Source: Nostoc sp. 106C
GTDB taxonomy: Bacteria > Cyanobacteriota > Cyanobacteriia > Cyanobacteriales > Nostocaceae
DNA: 64,000 nucleotides
Direction: 5' to 3'
Assembly: GCF_002154725.1 (NCBI RefSeq)
Contig: NZ_MTAW01000062.1
Span: 62,001 to 126,000 of the forward strand
This document shows, piece after piece, positions 16,132-26,106 of the stretch. The notes beneath the pieces were generated by a model. The model ran no database searches and was not told where the DNA came from. It worked only from the letters and a program-made list of their open reading frames with translations. The position numbers and the translations under genes were made by a program. Positions within the stretch are counted from its first letter, which is position 1, and every line of letters begins with the position of its first letter.

Positions 16132-17364
16132 TCAGAACGACTCTCGTGCTACATGTATGTTTTCCTGTGGTGAGGATTTTGCGCCGATCATCTTAAAATC
16201 TACAATTGGTTGCACAGGTTGCATAGCAGTCAGATAAGATGACATCTGTGCCCCCAAATTTCGCAGGCAAGTAAGTTTATCATTACTGAAATTAATACTG
16301 CTAAAACTCTCCTTTGTGGCTTGAACAGATATTAAGTAGGTTTGGATATGCTTTGCTGTGGTGGAATCAACTGTTTGAACAAACCCATTAAATACAACTA
16401 TATCTAGGTGTTGAGCTAAATCGGCTGCGAAAACTTCGCTAATCGTTCGCAAAGTGATAGCAGCTACTATATCTTGATATAACTCCTCAATTTCGATTGG
16501 CTTTCTAGTTACGCCGTGAATCTCATCTTTAATATGGTCATATTTGACCTCTGCTATTGTTGGGATAATTTTAGCAGCAGGCAGTTCATACTCAATAACT
16601 AATTGTTTAAATGCAGGTATATAGGCTACTTGAAATTCTTGGGTAAATGCTACCTTATCTTGATTTGTATAGGAAATGTATTGGTACTCTTCCAAAGATG
16701 GATATTCTGATCGTTCTAATACCATCTCGTTATAGATTGCTACAGCAGATTCTTCAGCCTCTTGGTAAGCGGCTTCTAACTCATCTACCTCAGCATTACG
16801 CTTTTTAATATCTAAAATAAAACTATGTTTTTTCCATTCATAGTTTGCTTTAAGATGCTCTAGATATACTTGACGGCTATTTTCTGCTTCTTCATGTTTT
16901 TTCTTAGTAATTTCGTAGTCTAATTCTGCTTTTTTTACCCTATTTATATATTGCTCTTCTAAAAAAGGTAGCAGTTGGATGAGCCACTGAGGAGGAGATT
17001 TCGGCTTGTAAAATTGTGTCAGTTTTGATCTTGTTAATAACTCCTGCGCTACTTCTATTGCAGGAAATGTTTCCCGAATCCGCAAGTCTTCAAATGAGAT
17101 TAAATCTTCTATCTTGAGAGTGTGTGCTAAGAGCGTTTGCAACTCATGTATCCATTCTGCTAGTTCCCCATTAATATCATCGACATCAGCCAAACGTTGT
17201 TCTAAGTAATTATGCTTACTCTGCTTTGGTCTTTGTTGTAAAGCTTTTTCATTTTCACGGACAGCTAGTTTCATTTGAATTGCAGCCTGCCTTTGAGCAC
17301 GGGCAACTTTTTTAGCAGTATCTTTCATCAAACCAGTTGGTCTGCTTCTACGTGGCATTCTCAA
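16132..17364 (-). CDS. Coiled-coil protein of unknown function (410 aa)
   Basis: I recognise no catalytic family. The N-terminus is basic (MRMPRRSRPTGLMKDTAKKVARAQRQAAIQ-like). A long helical, partly coiled-coil stretch follows at about residues 150-220 (RVKKAELDYEITKKKHEEAEN), then a mixed alpha/beta C-terminus (AKIIPTIAEVKYDHIKDEIHG, ISVQATKESFSSINF). No signal peptide and no membrane segment. Some cyanobacterial restriction-system proteins have such an N-terminal coiled coil before an Mrr-type nuclease domain; no clear PD-(D/E)XK motif is visible here. It is isolated, with about 1 kb of non-coding DNA upstream. Confidence 0.6.
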   Translation of the reverse strand: MRMPRRSRPTGLMKDTAKKVARAQRQAAIQMKLAVRENEKALQQRPKQSKHNYLEQRLADVDDINGELAEWIHELQTLLAHTLKIEDLISFEDLRIRETFPAIEVAQELLTRSKLTQFYKPKSPPQWLIQLLPFLEEQYINRVKKAELDYEITKKKHEEAENSRQVYLEHLKANYEWKKHSFILDIKKRNAEVDELEAAYQEAEESAVAIYNEMVLERSEYPSLEEYQYISYTNQDKVAFTQEFQVAYIPAFKQLVIEYELPAAKIIPTIAEVKYDHIKDEIHGVTRKPIEIEELYQDIVAAITLRTISEVFAADLAQHLDIVVFNGFVQTVDSTTAKHIQTYLISVQATKESFSSINFSNDKLTCLRNLGAQMSSYLTAMQPVQPIVDFKMIGAKSSPQENIHVARESF

Positions 17365-18360
17365 AAACTCCTGTTTTTTTTATACAAAATTTTTATAAGT
17401 AAAAGATAAAGTTCCTTTTATTCTCAGGCTACCTAAACTAATTGGCTGTGTTCTGCCTGTAAATAGTAATCCTAGCTTATATTCCAATGGCTCAGTATGT
17501 TATTGGTATTAAAAGTCAGTACTGTCAGTAATAATCTCTGGGACATAACTGAGCAACCATGTTGCAAAAAAAATTTAGATGCTTGTAACCCCATAATAAA
17601 TGCTGATAGCGATAGCCACCAGTATTTCAAAATCCTTTAACCGTAAAAACAAGATAGCTTTATGTAAGTTTTTTAACCACATAAATATCAAAACTTCGAT
17701 ACTTCAAAAAGGACTTTACACCTTCGTGGGAGATATTAGTGCATTAGAGGCTACTTTTAAACAAAAGTAAAGATTGAAAAATGAAGACATAGTTTTGTAT
17801 CCATCTTAGAGAAAACCGTATATTAATCGATCTTCTCTGAAACGTGGAGTAAATAAAATGCAAAACTTGAGATAGTTAGATTACGAAGTATGGTAGCGTA
17901 AACACCACCTAGATTGACGCTGCGTTAGGAACGTAACGCACCTTAGAAAAATTGCAGGTGTTTTAATCTACATTCCTAAGTAGTAATTCATCAAACAATT
18001 TGCCAATCAATCAAGATAATCGCAGCCTCCATGTTTCTCTGTCAATTCTCCAGCTATACCGACTTAATTAAACCTCAAATGCCTTGGCTGAGAAAATTTT
18101 CTGCCTAACAAACATAAGTCTGACATTTTGAGAGTCAACCTAATTACTAGCACTGTCACGGGTAAAACTAAAATCTAAAGAAAATATAAGGAATCCAAAG
18201 ATGAGGGCGTGAGTAATAACTTGAGTTTGCTTGCTTCACATTTCTTGAAAAAGAATTTTTTAACACAGCTACAATAATTTCCAGGAAACTCTCTAGCAAA
18301 AGTTATAATACCGAGAATTATTCTGCAAGTCTTTTCGGCTCGGATGAAGGAAGGTAAGAA
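17365..18360. other. 1-kb intergenic region
   Basis: No convincing gene on either strand. A short palindrome TGCGTTAggaacgTAACGCA lies near 17920-17940, resembling the GGTGCGTTA..TAACGCACC repeats of these genomes. A short open stretch near 17690-17770 (ending FVGDISALEATFKQK) has no start and is not supported. The TrmJ-like gene is preceded by a GGAAGG ribosome site at about 18349. Confidence 0.4.
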
Positions 18361-19098
18361 ATGGGATTAGCTGGGTTAAGAATTGTGTTGATGGAGCCAG
18401 CTGGTCCAATGAATGTAGGGTCGATCGCTAGGGCAATGAAAAATTTTGGACTAAATCATCTGGTCATAGTCAATCCCCAATGCGATCCGCTGTCAATGGA
18501 AGCTATGAGAATGGCGGTTCATGCCAAAGAGATTTTAGAATCTGCTATTTTGGTGGCGACATTACCCGAAGCTTTGCAGGGATGTGTAAGAGTGGTAGCC
18601 ACTACTGGAAGAGTTCGCAGCCAAGAAACGCCTTTAGAAAATCCCGGTGCCGCACTACCTTGGTTACTAGAAGAATTAGAAAAACCCGTAGCGCTAATTT
18701 TTGGTAGGGAAGATCGGGGATTAAGCAATGAAGAATTAAACTATGCTCAGCGGTTTGTGAGGATTCCCACACATGAGAGTTATCAATCTCTCAATTTGGC
18801 TACGGCTGTGGCCATCTGCTGTTATGAACTGGCACAATTTACAGAATTATCTGCAACTCAGTCACCATCAACAGAACTCGCACCTTGGGATGTGGTGGAA
18901 GCTTATTACCAACAATTAGAATCTTTACTGCTGAAGATAGGTTATCTTTATCCCCATACCGCAGCTAGCCGAATGGAGAAATTTAGGCAACTATATAATC
19001 GTACACACCTGCAAACGACTGAAGTAGCTATGTTGCGCGGGATTTTGCGGCAAGTTGAATGGGCACTTACAAACCATAGCGATCGTGAAATCTTGTAA
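18361..19098 (+). CDS. TrmH/TrmJ-family RNA 2'-O-methyltransferase (SPOUT)
   Basis: A 245-residue SPOUT methyltransferase. N-terminal LRIVLMEPAGPMNVGSIARAMKNFG carries the conserved substrate-binding Asn and Arg. The knot region has ALIFGREDRGLSNEEL and IPTHESYQSLNLATAVAI, which form the SAM pocket. Family TrmJ (group 1) methylates ribose at tRNA position 32. The C-terminal extension (AAYYQQLESLLLKIGYLYP-like, then MLRGILRQVEWAL) is typical of TrmJ. Single gene with a clear ribosome site (GGAAGG). Confidence 0.88.
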   Translation: MGLAGLRIVLMEPAGPMNVGSIARAMKNFGLNHLVIVNPQCDPLSMEAMRMAVHAKEILESAILVATLPEALQGCVRVVATTGRVRSQETPLENPGAALPWLLEELEKPVALIFGREDRGLSNEELNYAQRFVRIPTHESYQSLNLATAVAICCYELAQFTELSATQSPSTELAPWDVVEAYYQQLESLLLKIGYLYPHTAASRMEKFRQLYNRTHLQTTEVAMLRGILRQVEWALTNHSDREIL

Positions 19099-19271
19099 TT
19101 CATCGATTAATATGTACGCATTCATCCCCCCAAAATAGATAATATGGCCTAAACTAAACACAAAAATGCTACTTAGTGGCAAAAAGTGATTTCAGTATTA
19201 GATTGCTTGAGGAGTGAGTTTTGGGCCGGGAGTCAGCAGGAAAAAAATCGATTGGGTCACAAGGAGTAGCG

Positions 19272-20867
19272 GTGTCAGAATCGAGCGACAAACTAAGAGC
19301 TTTCTCGCGGCGTCAAACCGGAAACCGCCGCCAGCGTCCACCCAAAGTCCAAAAAGTGGAACCCAAAAAAGTGAAAGTTCCCAACCAAAAGCGTGCTGTC
19401 GCTAAAGAAGCCACGCTTACACGGGTAACTAAGAGCGCTAATAACTCTCCAATGGCGGCTGGGGTATCAAGGTCAAGACCTAGACTGGTAATGCCAGCAG
19501 CGGTGAAACCAATCCCTAGAACGAAGGTAACGGCTCCTCAAGTACAACCCAATACTGTAAAGTTGAAGACAGTACGGGTCGATCGGCATGGGTCGCCTAA
19601 AACAGCCATGCGATCGCGCAAGACACGTTTAAAACCAATGGCGAGAACACTGCTGTATACCATGCGGCTGTTGATTGTGGGAGTTGGTATCGGCGCGATT
19701 ATGGGCACGGTTTTGTCTGTATTAGACCCTGCTACTCGGATGACACCAACTTCTTCAACATCTAATACTAATGCTGGGCAATCCCAACCTCAACCTACCC
19801 CAACTGCTCAAACGCCTTCTGGGTTATATTTATCCCAAGAAATTACCTCGTTGAAAACTGCCGTGCAAAATTTGGCGGCAGCAAATCCAAATCTGACACC
19901 GGGAGTTTTGTTAGTAGATTTGGATACAGGTGCTTATGTAGATGTGAATAGCGCTGCCAGTTTTCCAGCGGCTAGTACGATTAAAGTACCAATTTTGGTC
20001 GCCTTCTTCCAAGATTTAGATGCGGGGAAAATCCGCTTGGATGAAATGTTGACCATGCAGCAACAGATGATTGCTGGTGGCTCCGGAAATATGCAATACA
20101 AGCCTGCTGGAACTCAGTACACGGCTTTAGAAGTTGCCACTAAAATGATTACCATCAGCGACAATACAGCCACAAATATGCTGATTGCTCGACTGGGAGG
20201 AATAGAAGCGCTTAACCAGCGTTTCCGCAGTTGGGGTTTGACAACTACAGCAATTCGCAATCAACTCCCAGATTTACAAGGGACAAATACTACTAGTCCC
20301 AAGGAATTAGCAACTTTGTTGGCGATGGTAAATCAAGGGAATTTGGTGAGTATGCGATCGCGCGATCGCCTGCTTGATATCATGCGCCACACCGAAAGAG
20401 ACACTTTACTACCTTCTGGTTTGGGAGCAGGCGCTAGTATTGCCCACAAAACAGGCGATATTGGCACAATGCTGGCAGATGCGGGTTTAGTTGATATCTC
20501 AACTGGCAAGCGCTACATAGCCGCAGTGATGGTACAGCGTCCCAATAACGACCCCCGTGCCGAAAAGCTGATTAGTGCAATTTCTCGTGCCGCTTACCAA
20601 CAATTTAGCCAAAATGCGGTTATGCCTAGTGGCACTACAACCAATATGCCTGCACCTGGTTATCAGTCACCAGTCATGGCTCCTCCTGTACCCAACAGTA
20701 CAATCAATACTGTACCCATGCCCAACAGTACAGGTAGTACTGTACCGATGAATGGTTATCAATCGCCAGTCATGGTTCCTTATCCTAACAGCATGGTAAA
20801 CCCTATGCCTAATACTGGTTATCCATCATCTCCAATGATGAATCCTCAGTATTATCCACCCAGGTAA
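19272..20867 (+). CDS. Class A beta-lactamase-like serine hydrolase, membrane-anchored
   Basis: I place the start at GTG 19272 (VSESSDKLRAFSRR), preceded by AAGGAG at five bases; an upstream TTG at 19221 with GAGGAG is the alternative. Residues ~1-140 are basic and disordered, then one membrane helix (LLIVGVGIGAIMGTVLSVL). The enzyme domain has S-T-I-K (SxxK nucleophile), S-D-N (ISDNTATN) and K-T-G (AHKTGDIG), as in class A beta-lactamases and PBP-like hydrolases. The tail is Pro/Asn/Met-rich with repeats of GYQSPVM and PNST. True antibiotic resistance is doubtful; a peptidoglycan-related role is as likely. Confidence 0.85.
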   Translation: MSESSDKLRAFSRRQTGNRRQRPPKVQKVEPKKVKVPNQKRAVAKEATLTRVTKSANNSPMAAGVSRSRPRLVMPAAVKPIPRTKVTAPQVQPNTVKLKTVRVDRHGSPKTAMRSRKTRLKPMARTLLYTMRLLIVGVGIGAIMGTVLSVLDPATRMTPTSSTSNTNAGQSQPQPTPTAQTPSGLYLSQEITSLKTAVQNLAAANPNLTPGVLLVDLDTGAYVDVNSAASFPAASTIKVPILVAFFQDLDAGKIRLDEMLTMQQQMIAGGSGNMQYKPAGTQYTALEVATKMITISDNTATNMLIARLGGIEALNQRFRSWGLTTTAIRNQLPDLQGTNTTSPKELATLLAMVNQGNLVSMRSRDRLLDIMRHTERDTLLPSGLGAGASIAHKTGDIGTMLADAGLVDISTGKRYIAAVMVQRPNNDPRAEKLISAISRAAYQQFSQNAVMPSGTTTNMPAPGYQSPVMAPPVPNSTINTVPMPNSTGSTVPMNGYQSPVMVPYPNSMVNPMPNTGYPSSPMMNPQYYPPR

Positions 20868-21262
20868 GTAGGGTGACAAGGGAGTGAGAGAGAGGGTGGG
20901 AAGTGTGGGGAGAAATTGGACAAGGGAAGGCAGTCCCGATGAAAAAATTTCATCGCCATGTATGAAAGGGGGACAAGGGGATGAGGGGATAAGGAGAATA
21001 ACTTCTAACTCTCAACTCAGCACTCAGCACTTTCAAGGCAGGGAAAAAATAAATAACTCTTGACTTTTGACCCTTGACTCTTGACAACCTTAGCGCGAAA
21101 TATACAATTTAAATGCGTCGTAGCTTATTTCATAGAAGTTAACAAAAATATAATGAAGTATGAAAAAAAGGTGAAGTATTTAGCATAAAGGATGAAAATA
21201 AAATTGGAATAGTTCATTTCAAATTTCATCATTAATACTTTACGTTTCATCATTCATTTAAT
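20868..21262. other. Spacer with low-complexity interspersed repeats
   Basis: Contains G-rich repeats (GGGGGACAAGGGGATGAGGGGATAAGG-like) and direct repeats of CTTGACTTTTGACCCTTGACTCTTGAC and CAGCACTCAGCACTT, which are typical of filamentous cyanobacterial spacers. No gene is supported. Confidence 0.5.
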
Positions 21263-21631
21263 ATGGAATCAACTTCACCTTCAATCGAATTTTTTGCTGG
21301 ACTTTTTGAAGATCTGAGCAATGTAAGTTTGCGACGCGAAGTCCGTACAGGTAAACGCATAGTTGTGATGTTTTTCGAGAAATTGCAAGCTTTAGAAGGG
21401 TTTAACAGCTTTACGAAACCATCTTTGAATTCCTTGCGTTTAACTGATGAAGAAGGTGAAATTAATATTACTCCTGCTTCTACTCGATTCATTTTTGGAG
21501 GTGATGAAGGGGATGAACTACAGCGAGTCGAGTGTCAATTAGAAATTGAGCAGGACGAGCGTTGGGAAAGATTTATGCGATTTATGCATCGCTATGCTGC
21601 GGCTAATGGCATGGAATATGGTGAACGTTAG
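21263..21631 (+). CDS. Psb28-like photosystem II assembly factor (Psb28-2 type)
   Basis: A 122-residue protein with the Psb28 pattern. SIEFFAGLFEDLSNVSLRREVRTGKRIVVMFFEK corresponds to the IxFxxGxxEExxPDVxLTRS block. LTDEEGEINITPAS and the C-terminal DERWERFMRFMHRYAAANGM match the family's W-x-R-F-M-R-F-M signature. Psb28 proteins bind the cytoplasmic side of PSII (CP47 area) during assembly and repair. The divergent N-terminal block (no P-D-V) suggests the Psb28-2 paralogue rather than Psb28-1. Confidence 0.82.
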   Translation: MESTSPSIEFFAGLFEDLSNVSLRREVRTGKRIVVMFFEKLQALEGFNSFTKPSLNSLRLTDEEGEINITPASTRFIFGGDEGDELQRVECQLEIEQDERWERFMRFMHRYAAANGMEYGER

Positions 21632-21903
21632 ATTTTACTTGCGATCGCTGCTCGGAATGTTAGGTGATTTTGACCATATTAACAGCCCCACTGCCGCAAG
21701 ATATAATAGCGGCGGTTGCGTCATTGTGTTATGTAGCAACCACCTTTGTATTTTGCATTTTTTAGCAACTATAGCAGTCCTATTTCATTTGTGAAAAAAC
21801 AAATTACATTTGTAGATCCTTCTTTCCTGTTCCCTGGCTCAACGAGTAATGCTAATATACGGATTAAGTGACAAACCTGCAATCTGCTGTACTTGTAATG
21901 ATT

Positions 21904-23286
21904 TTATGGGTGAGGGCGGGTGCAATATAATGAATTAGGATCGTTATAGTCGTGATGGCTAGCCTTTGTTTTGTCATCTGGGTATTTGATTTCACAATAC
22001 TTATCCAAGTTTATGCCAATTGGTATGGGTTCCCCAATAACAAAAGAATTATTTTTACCTTTGTTGATAGGTTTATATAAACAAACCCAACGAAAGATAG
22101 GCCAAACATTCTTGTATTGATTTTTGTAATCTATTCCTAATTTTTGAATAGGGATATTGTTTTTGACTTCATCAGTCTCGTCATATATAAAGTCTTTTGT
22201 ACATACATCATTCAAATCAATTTTAGCTTCATAAGATTGGTATTTTGATGCCAAATTTTTTCTTTGTAGAATTTGAAAAATATTAAAACTAGAAATAACT
22301 AACAATAAAAATAAAACAATAAAAAAAGGATAACCAGCCGGATTTCTAGATAACTTAAGTACTGAATTTTGAGGCAACCTTTGTGGGTTTACTAGTGGTA
22401 ATTTATTGCTCACTAAATTTTGATTAAGCTCAGGTTGTAGTTGTAATGTAGTTTCCGTCGCTTCCCTAAGTGCATTTAATGTTTCTGTAGCAGACTGATA
22501 GCGTAACTCAAAATTTTGGCACACCATTCTGTCTAGAACGTGAGCAAGAGCTTTGCTTACCTTGGGTGCATGTTTGTGCCAGACAAAATCCCCAGAGTTG
22601 CCTTTTTTTAAATCACAAGGGTGCAAGCTAGTTAAGGCTTGAATGGCGATCATTCCTACAGCGTAGATATCACTGCTTGGCTGGGGGTTACCGTTTTCTT
22701 GTTCGGTGGGCATATAACCAAAGGTTCCTACTTTATAGGTTATGCTGGCTTGCCCATTTAAATCAACTTCTAGAGTACTGATTTCTTTGACAGCCCCAAA
22801 GTCAATCATGACAATTTTGCCATCAGAGCTTCGCCGGATTAAATTCGATGGTTTGATGTCTCGATGGATCACACTTTGCTGATGGACAAATTCTAGGATT
22901 TTGAGAATATCCTCTAACAAAGTAATTACCTCATTCTCACTTAGATGATTACCTGGAGTGATTTCATGGCTCAGATCATAGCCATCAATCAATTCTTGAA
23001 CTAGATAAAATTCTTCATTTTCCTGCTCAAAGTAGCCTAATAGTTTAGGAATTTGATCGTGCTTTTCTCCTAATCGCTCTAAAACTTTGGCTTCATTGGC
23101 AAACATTTTTCGAGCTTTCAATAAAATAATAGGGTTATTGCTTTGTAGGCTGAGTTGTTTAACTACACATTTAGGAGAGCTTGGTAGATGCATATCAACG
23201 GCCAGGTAAGTGATACCATATCCTCCTTGTTTCAGCCTTTTTTCAATTCGGTAACGTTCTCCGATTATTGTTCCGCTTTGGTTCAT
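21904..23286 (-). CDS. Serine/threonine protein kinase, membrane-anchored
   Basis: A 460-residue Hanks-type kinase. The glycine loop KQGGYGITYLAVD is at residues 20-31, catalytic Lys43 in VVKQL, HRDIKPSN at 141-148, DFG at 162-164, then GYMPTEQENG, the activation-segment form common in cyanobacterial kinases. A single membrane segment (YPFFIVLFLLLVISSFNIFQIL) lies near 320-345. The remaining ~115 residues are extracytoplasmic and Cys-containing (DVCTKDFIYDE, RWVCLYKP, YCTRP), a probable sensor domain I cannot name. Stand-alone gene. Confidence 0.92.
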   Translation of the reverse strand: MNQSGTIIGERYRIEKRLKQGGYGITYLAVDMHLPSSPKCVVKQLSLQSNNPIILLKARKMFANEAKVLERLGEKHDQIPKLLGYFEQENEEFYLVQELIDGYDLSHEITPGNHLSENEVITLLEDILKILEFVHQQSVIHRDIKPSNLIRRSSDGKIVMIDFGAVKEISTLEVDLNGQASITYKVGTFGYMPTEQENGNPQPSSDIYAVGMIAIQALTSLHPCDLKKGNSGDFVWHKHAPKVSKALAHVLDRMVCQNFELRYQSATETLNALREATETTLQLQPELNQNLVSNKLPLVNPQRLPQNSVLKLSRNPAGYPFFIVLFLLLVISSFNIFQILQRKNLASKYQSYEAKIDLNDVCTKDFIYDETDEVKNNIPIQKLGIDYKNQYKNVWPIFRWVCLYKPINKGKNNSFVIGEPIPIGINLDKYCEIKYPDDKTKASHHDYNDPNSLYCTRPHP

Positions 23287-23672
23287 ATGAGGCCATCCAT
23301 TTACTAGTATATTGTTGTCAATTCATACAGTAGATTAGGGAACGGATTACCTATCGTTAAACTTTCAGGGCTTGATTGTGACGAAATCTTATATGCGATA
23401 ACTAATAGCCAAAAAACCGCTAACCTCATTATCTTAGGCAGTTACAGCATTGTTTTTGATGAAAACTATTTTTTATCAGTACTATGTTAACTTCAAAGCC
23501 TACTGAAGCTTTTCCAAAAATTTGAAAACAATATTTATATATAATTTTGCATTTCAACTAATATTATTTTTACTAGTTATGAATAGTGCCACCCAGGTGC
23601 GATGAGTTTGTTGTATATAAAATTTTACATTATTAAAACACCTAGGGGTTGACGCTATATATCTGATAAAGA
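23287..23672. other. Spacer between dprA and kinase genes
   Basis: AT-rich, no gene seen. It holds the upstream sequences of the kinase gene and the downstream end of dprA; no clear terminator or promoter was recognised. Confidence 0.4.
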
Positions 23673-24791
23673 TTATATTTTCTGATATCGCATTCCTGGT
23701 AGTTGCGAAACCAAACCCATAAGTTCTAACTGTAACAAAGCGCTGGAAACTGAGCCAGCAGCCAAGCCTGCTTTTTGGACAATAAAATCGAATGGTAAGG
23801 CATCAACACCAAGAGTAGCTATTACCTGTTGCAATTCTGGTGATAAATCTAGCAAAGTCAACTGCTGCGGTGTTGAAGATTCTGCAACTGCATCCAGTTT
23901 TGGTATTGCGCCCAGCATTTTTAAGAGTTCGTCTAGTTCTTTAAGAATTATAGAAGCTCCTTGACTAATTAATTTTAAACATCCTTGGGATGGATGGTCG
24001 TCTACTCTGCCAGGTAATGCATAGACATCTCTGCCGAAATCATTGGCGTAGGTGGCGGTAATTAAAGCACCAGATTTTAATGGTGCTTCTATAACTAAGA
24101 TGGCACGGCTTAAACCTGCAATAATGCGATTGCGGCGGGGAAAGTGGCTGCGATCTGGTGGGGTTTTGGCAGGATATTCACTTACAACTAATCCCGCGCT
24201 CAAAATTTGTTTATACAAATCCCGGTTTTTGGTTGGATAGATGACATCTACACCTGTACCTAAAACTGCGATCGTCCGTCCACCTGCTTTCATCGTTGCT
24301 AAGTGGCTTTCGGTATCAATTCCCTCAGCCATCCCAGAAACAACAGTAAAGCCGTTTTTCGCCAAAGCTGTACTAATCTGGCGAGTCCAACGGATACCGT
24401 AATCTGAAGGTTGGCGAGTCCCCACAATGCCAACTAAGGGTTTGTTTCCGAGATTTTCTTGCAGTTCTACTTCACCGCGATAGTACAAACTTGCGGGTGG
24501 ACTAGGAGTTTCTAATAGCAGGCGGGGATAATCTGCATCTGCTGGTGTCCAAAAATGGGGATTTTCCTGTTCGTGCTTGAGGAGTAGTTGTTCTGGATGC
24601 AGACGCGATCGCTGTTTTACTACTTTTTCTAATGTCTGAAAACCAAAACCTTCTACCTGTGCCAATTCAGCCGCAGTCGCTTTCCAAGCTATTGCCAGCG
24701 TGCCAAAATGCTGTTGCAAGCGTCCTAGCAATACTGGGCCAATCCCAGAGATTTGCGACCAAGCTAACCAATACGCGCGTTCTTCTGCCAC
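23673..24791 (-). CDS. dprA: DNA processing protein DprA/Smf
   Basis: A 372-residue DprA. The N-terminal helix-hairpin region (SQISGIGPVLLGRLQQHFG) is followed by the Rossmann-like core with GIVGTRQPSDYGIRWT, GMAEGIDTESH, VLGTGVDVIYPTKNRDLY, FPRRNRIIAGLSRAILVIEAP and LPGRVDDHPSQG. A C-terminal winged-helix domain (residues ~305-372) ends the protein. DprA binds incoming single-stranded DNA and loads RecA during natural transformation. Single gene. Confidence 0.94.
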   Translation of the reverse strand: MAEERAYWLAWSQISGIGPVLLGRLQQHFGTLAIAWKATAAELAQVEGFGFQTLEKVVKQRSRLHPEQLLLKHEQENPHFWTPADADYPRLLLETPSPPASLYYRGEVELQENLGNKPLVGIVGTRQPSDYGIRWTRQISTALAKNGFTVVSGMAEGIDTESHLATMKAGGRTIAVLGTGVDVIYPTKNRDLYKQILSAGLVVSEYPAKTPPDRSHFPRRNRIIAGLSRAILVIEAPLKSGALITATYANDFGRDVYALPGRVDDHPSQGCLKLISQGASIILKELDELLKMLGAIPKLDAVAESSTPQQLTLLDLSPELQQVIATLGVDALPFDFIVQKAGLAAGSVSSALLQLELMGLVSQLPGMRYQKI

Positions 24792-24956
24792 TTATCCATC
24801 CTCACACCAACTGGATTGAGTATTCCCAAATTCGGTTGATTGATTATTGATGGGAATAAATCAACCTGGAACAGCAGCACTAAATTATTGATAAATCTTG
24901 ACTAATGGCACATGAGCATTGAGTATTAAATATTGATTTTGTTATTCTCCCTAGCC

Positions 24957-26093
24957 ATGAAATTTTTCCGTCGATTGCTGTTATGCCTATTTGGGTGTTT
25001 AATATTTTTGATTCTTGATGCTCTTACGGTTTCATTGCCAAGTTTGGCATCTGAAAAACTTATTGTTAGATATGGTTTGTTTGAGCAATCCCTACCTATA
25101 GCAGACATTCGTAAGTATGCTGAAAACCAACAAGTTTCTTCAGATCTTCAATCTTTTCTGCGTTATCTTAGCCCTGAACAACAGCAACAGTTACAGGCAG
25201 CTTTGCAAATAAAAATGTCTCTTGATATTTCTGCTGTAGATAAGCTAACAGATACCATAGTTGGTAAGCAAATTTTATATTTTGCATCTCAAGCAATTGA
25301 CCGCCGCGATCAAGCTGGTGTCTCAGCATTAAGATCTGCGATTATTTTAGGTGCTAAATCCCCAGAAGGTCTGGGTATAGTCAGCTTTTTAGAAGCTTAC
25401 CCGAGTAGTAGATTAGTTGTTGACTTACCAAAAGCTTTAAAGTTAGTTAGTATGTCAAACTTATTTTCTAGTGATTCTAATGAAAAACCAAAGGATAATT
25501 TAGATTCTTCAGTTTTAAGTAAACTTGCATTTCAATATCAAATATTTACCACTCAAGGTAAGCAATATTCAGGCTGTTTGTTTGGTGATTCTATTTCGGC
25601 GGGATTGGGCAATACTTTAGGTAATCAGAATTTTAATTTTGGCTTTAATGGTCTTAGCTCTATTTCATTGATTCCCCAACTTCAAAGTTTAAATGATAAT
25701 AAGGTGAAATGCCAAAAAGCGATTATTGCTATTGGAGCAAATGATGCTTTGTATGGAATTAATGATGAATTATTTAGCAAAAATCTGCAAGAGGCGATCG
25801 CACTTGTCAGAAAAATGAACTCGCAGGAGGTTTTTCTGATTCCAGCTTTTTACTCAACAGTTGCAGCTAGCTCAAATCCTACTTTAGCTGCACGACTATC
25901 TAGAGTTGAACAAATTAATACTTTAATTAATCAAGTTGCAGCCAGAGAAAAAGTGCCAGTGCGAGAGGAAGATGTAGCACCATTGTATGAAAATAAAGTT
26001 CTGAAACAGAATTTAACAACTGATGGTGTCCATCTCAATGCAGAAGGACTCAAGATTTACAAAGGAGCATTATTACAAATCCTTGGTAAATAA
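24957..26093 (+). CDS. DUF1400 plus SGNH/GDSL hydrolase fusion, secreted
   Basis: 378 residues from the ATG at 24957 (MKFFRRLLLCLFGCLIFLIL), which starts a signal peptide; the TTG at 24933 is less likely. Residues ~35-80 match the cyanobacterial DUF1400 N-terminal module (YGLFEQSLPIADIRKYAEN, LQSFLRYLSPEQQQQL). The second half is an SGNH hydrolase: block I GDSISAG with the nucleophile Ser, block III GANDALYG, and block V DGVHLN with the catalytic Asp and His. DUF1400 is usually joined to alpha/beta hydrolases, so the pairing with SGNH is worth noting. A lipase/esterase role in the envelope is plausible. Confidence 0.82.
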   Translation: MKFFRRLLLCLFGCLIFLILDALTVSLPSLASEKLIVRYGLFEQSLPIADIRKYAENQQVSSDLQSFLRYLSPEQQQQLQAALQIKMSLDISAVDKLTDTIVGKQILYFASQAIDRRDQAGVSALRSAIILGAKSPEGLGIVSFLEAYPSSRLVVDLPKALKLVSMSNLFSSDSNEKPKDNLDSSVLSKLAFQYQIFTTQGKQYSGCLFGDSISAGLGNTLGNQNFNFGFNGLSSISLIPQLQSLNDNKVKCQKAIIAIGANDALYGINDELFSKNLQEAIALVRKMNSQEVFLIPAFYSTVAASSNPTLAARLSRVEQINTLINQVAAREKVPVREEDVAPLYENKVLKQNLTTDGVHLNAEGLKIYKGALLQILGK

Positions 26094-26106
26094 TCTCATT
26101 TAATTT

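Noticed and set aside
19214..19405. 63-residue ORF starting GTG at 19214
   Set aside because: It overlaps the beta-lactamase-like gene in another frame and has no independent support; its ribosome site belongs to that gene's alternative start.
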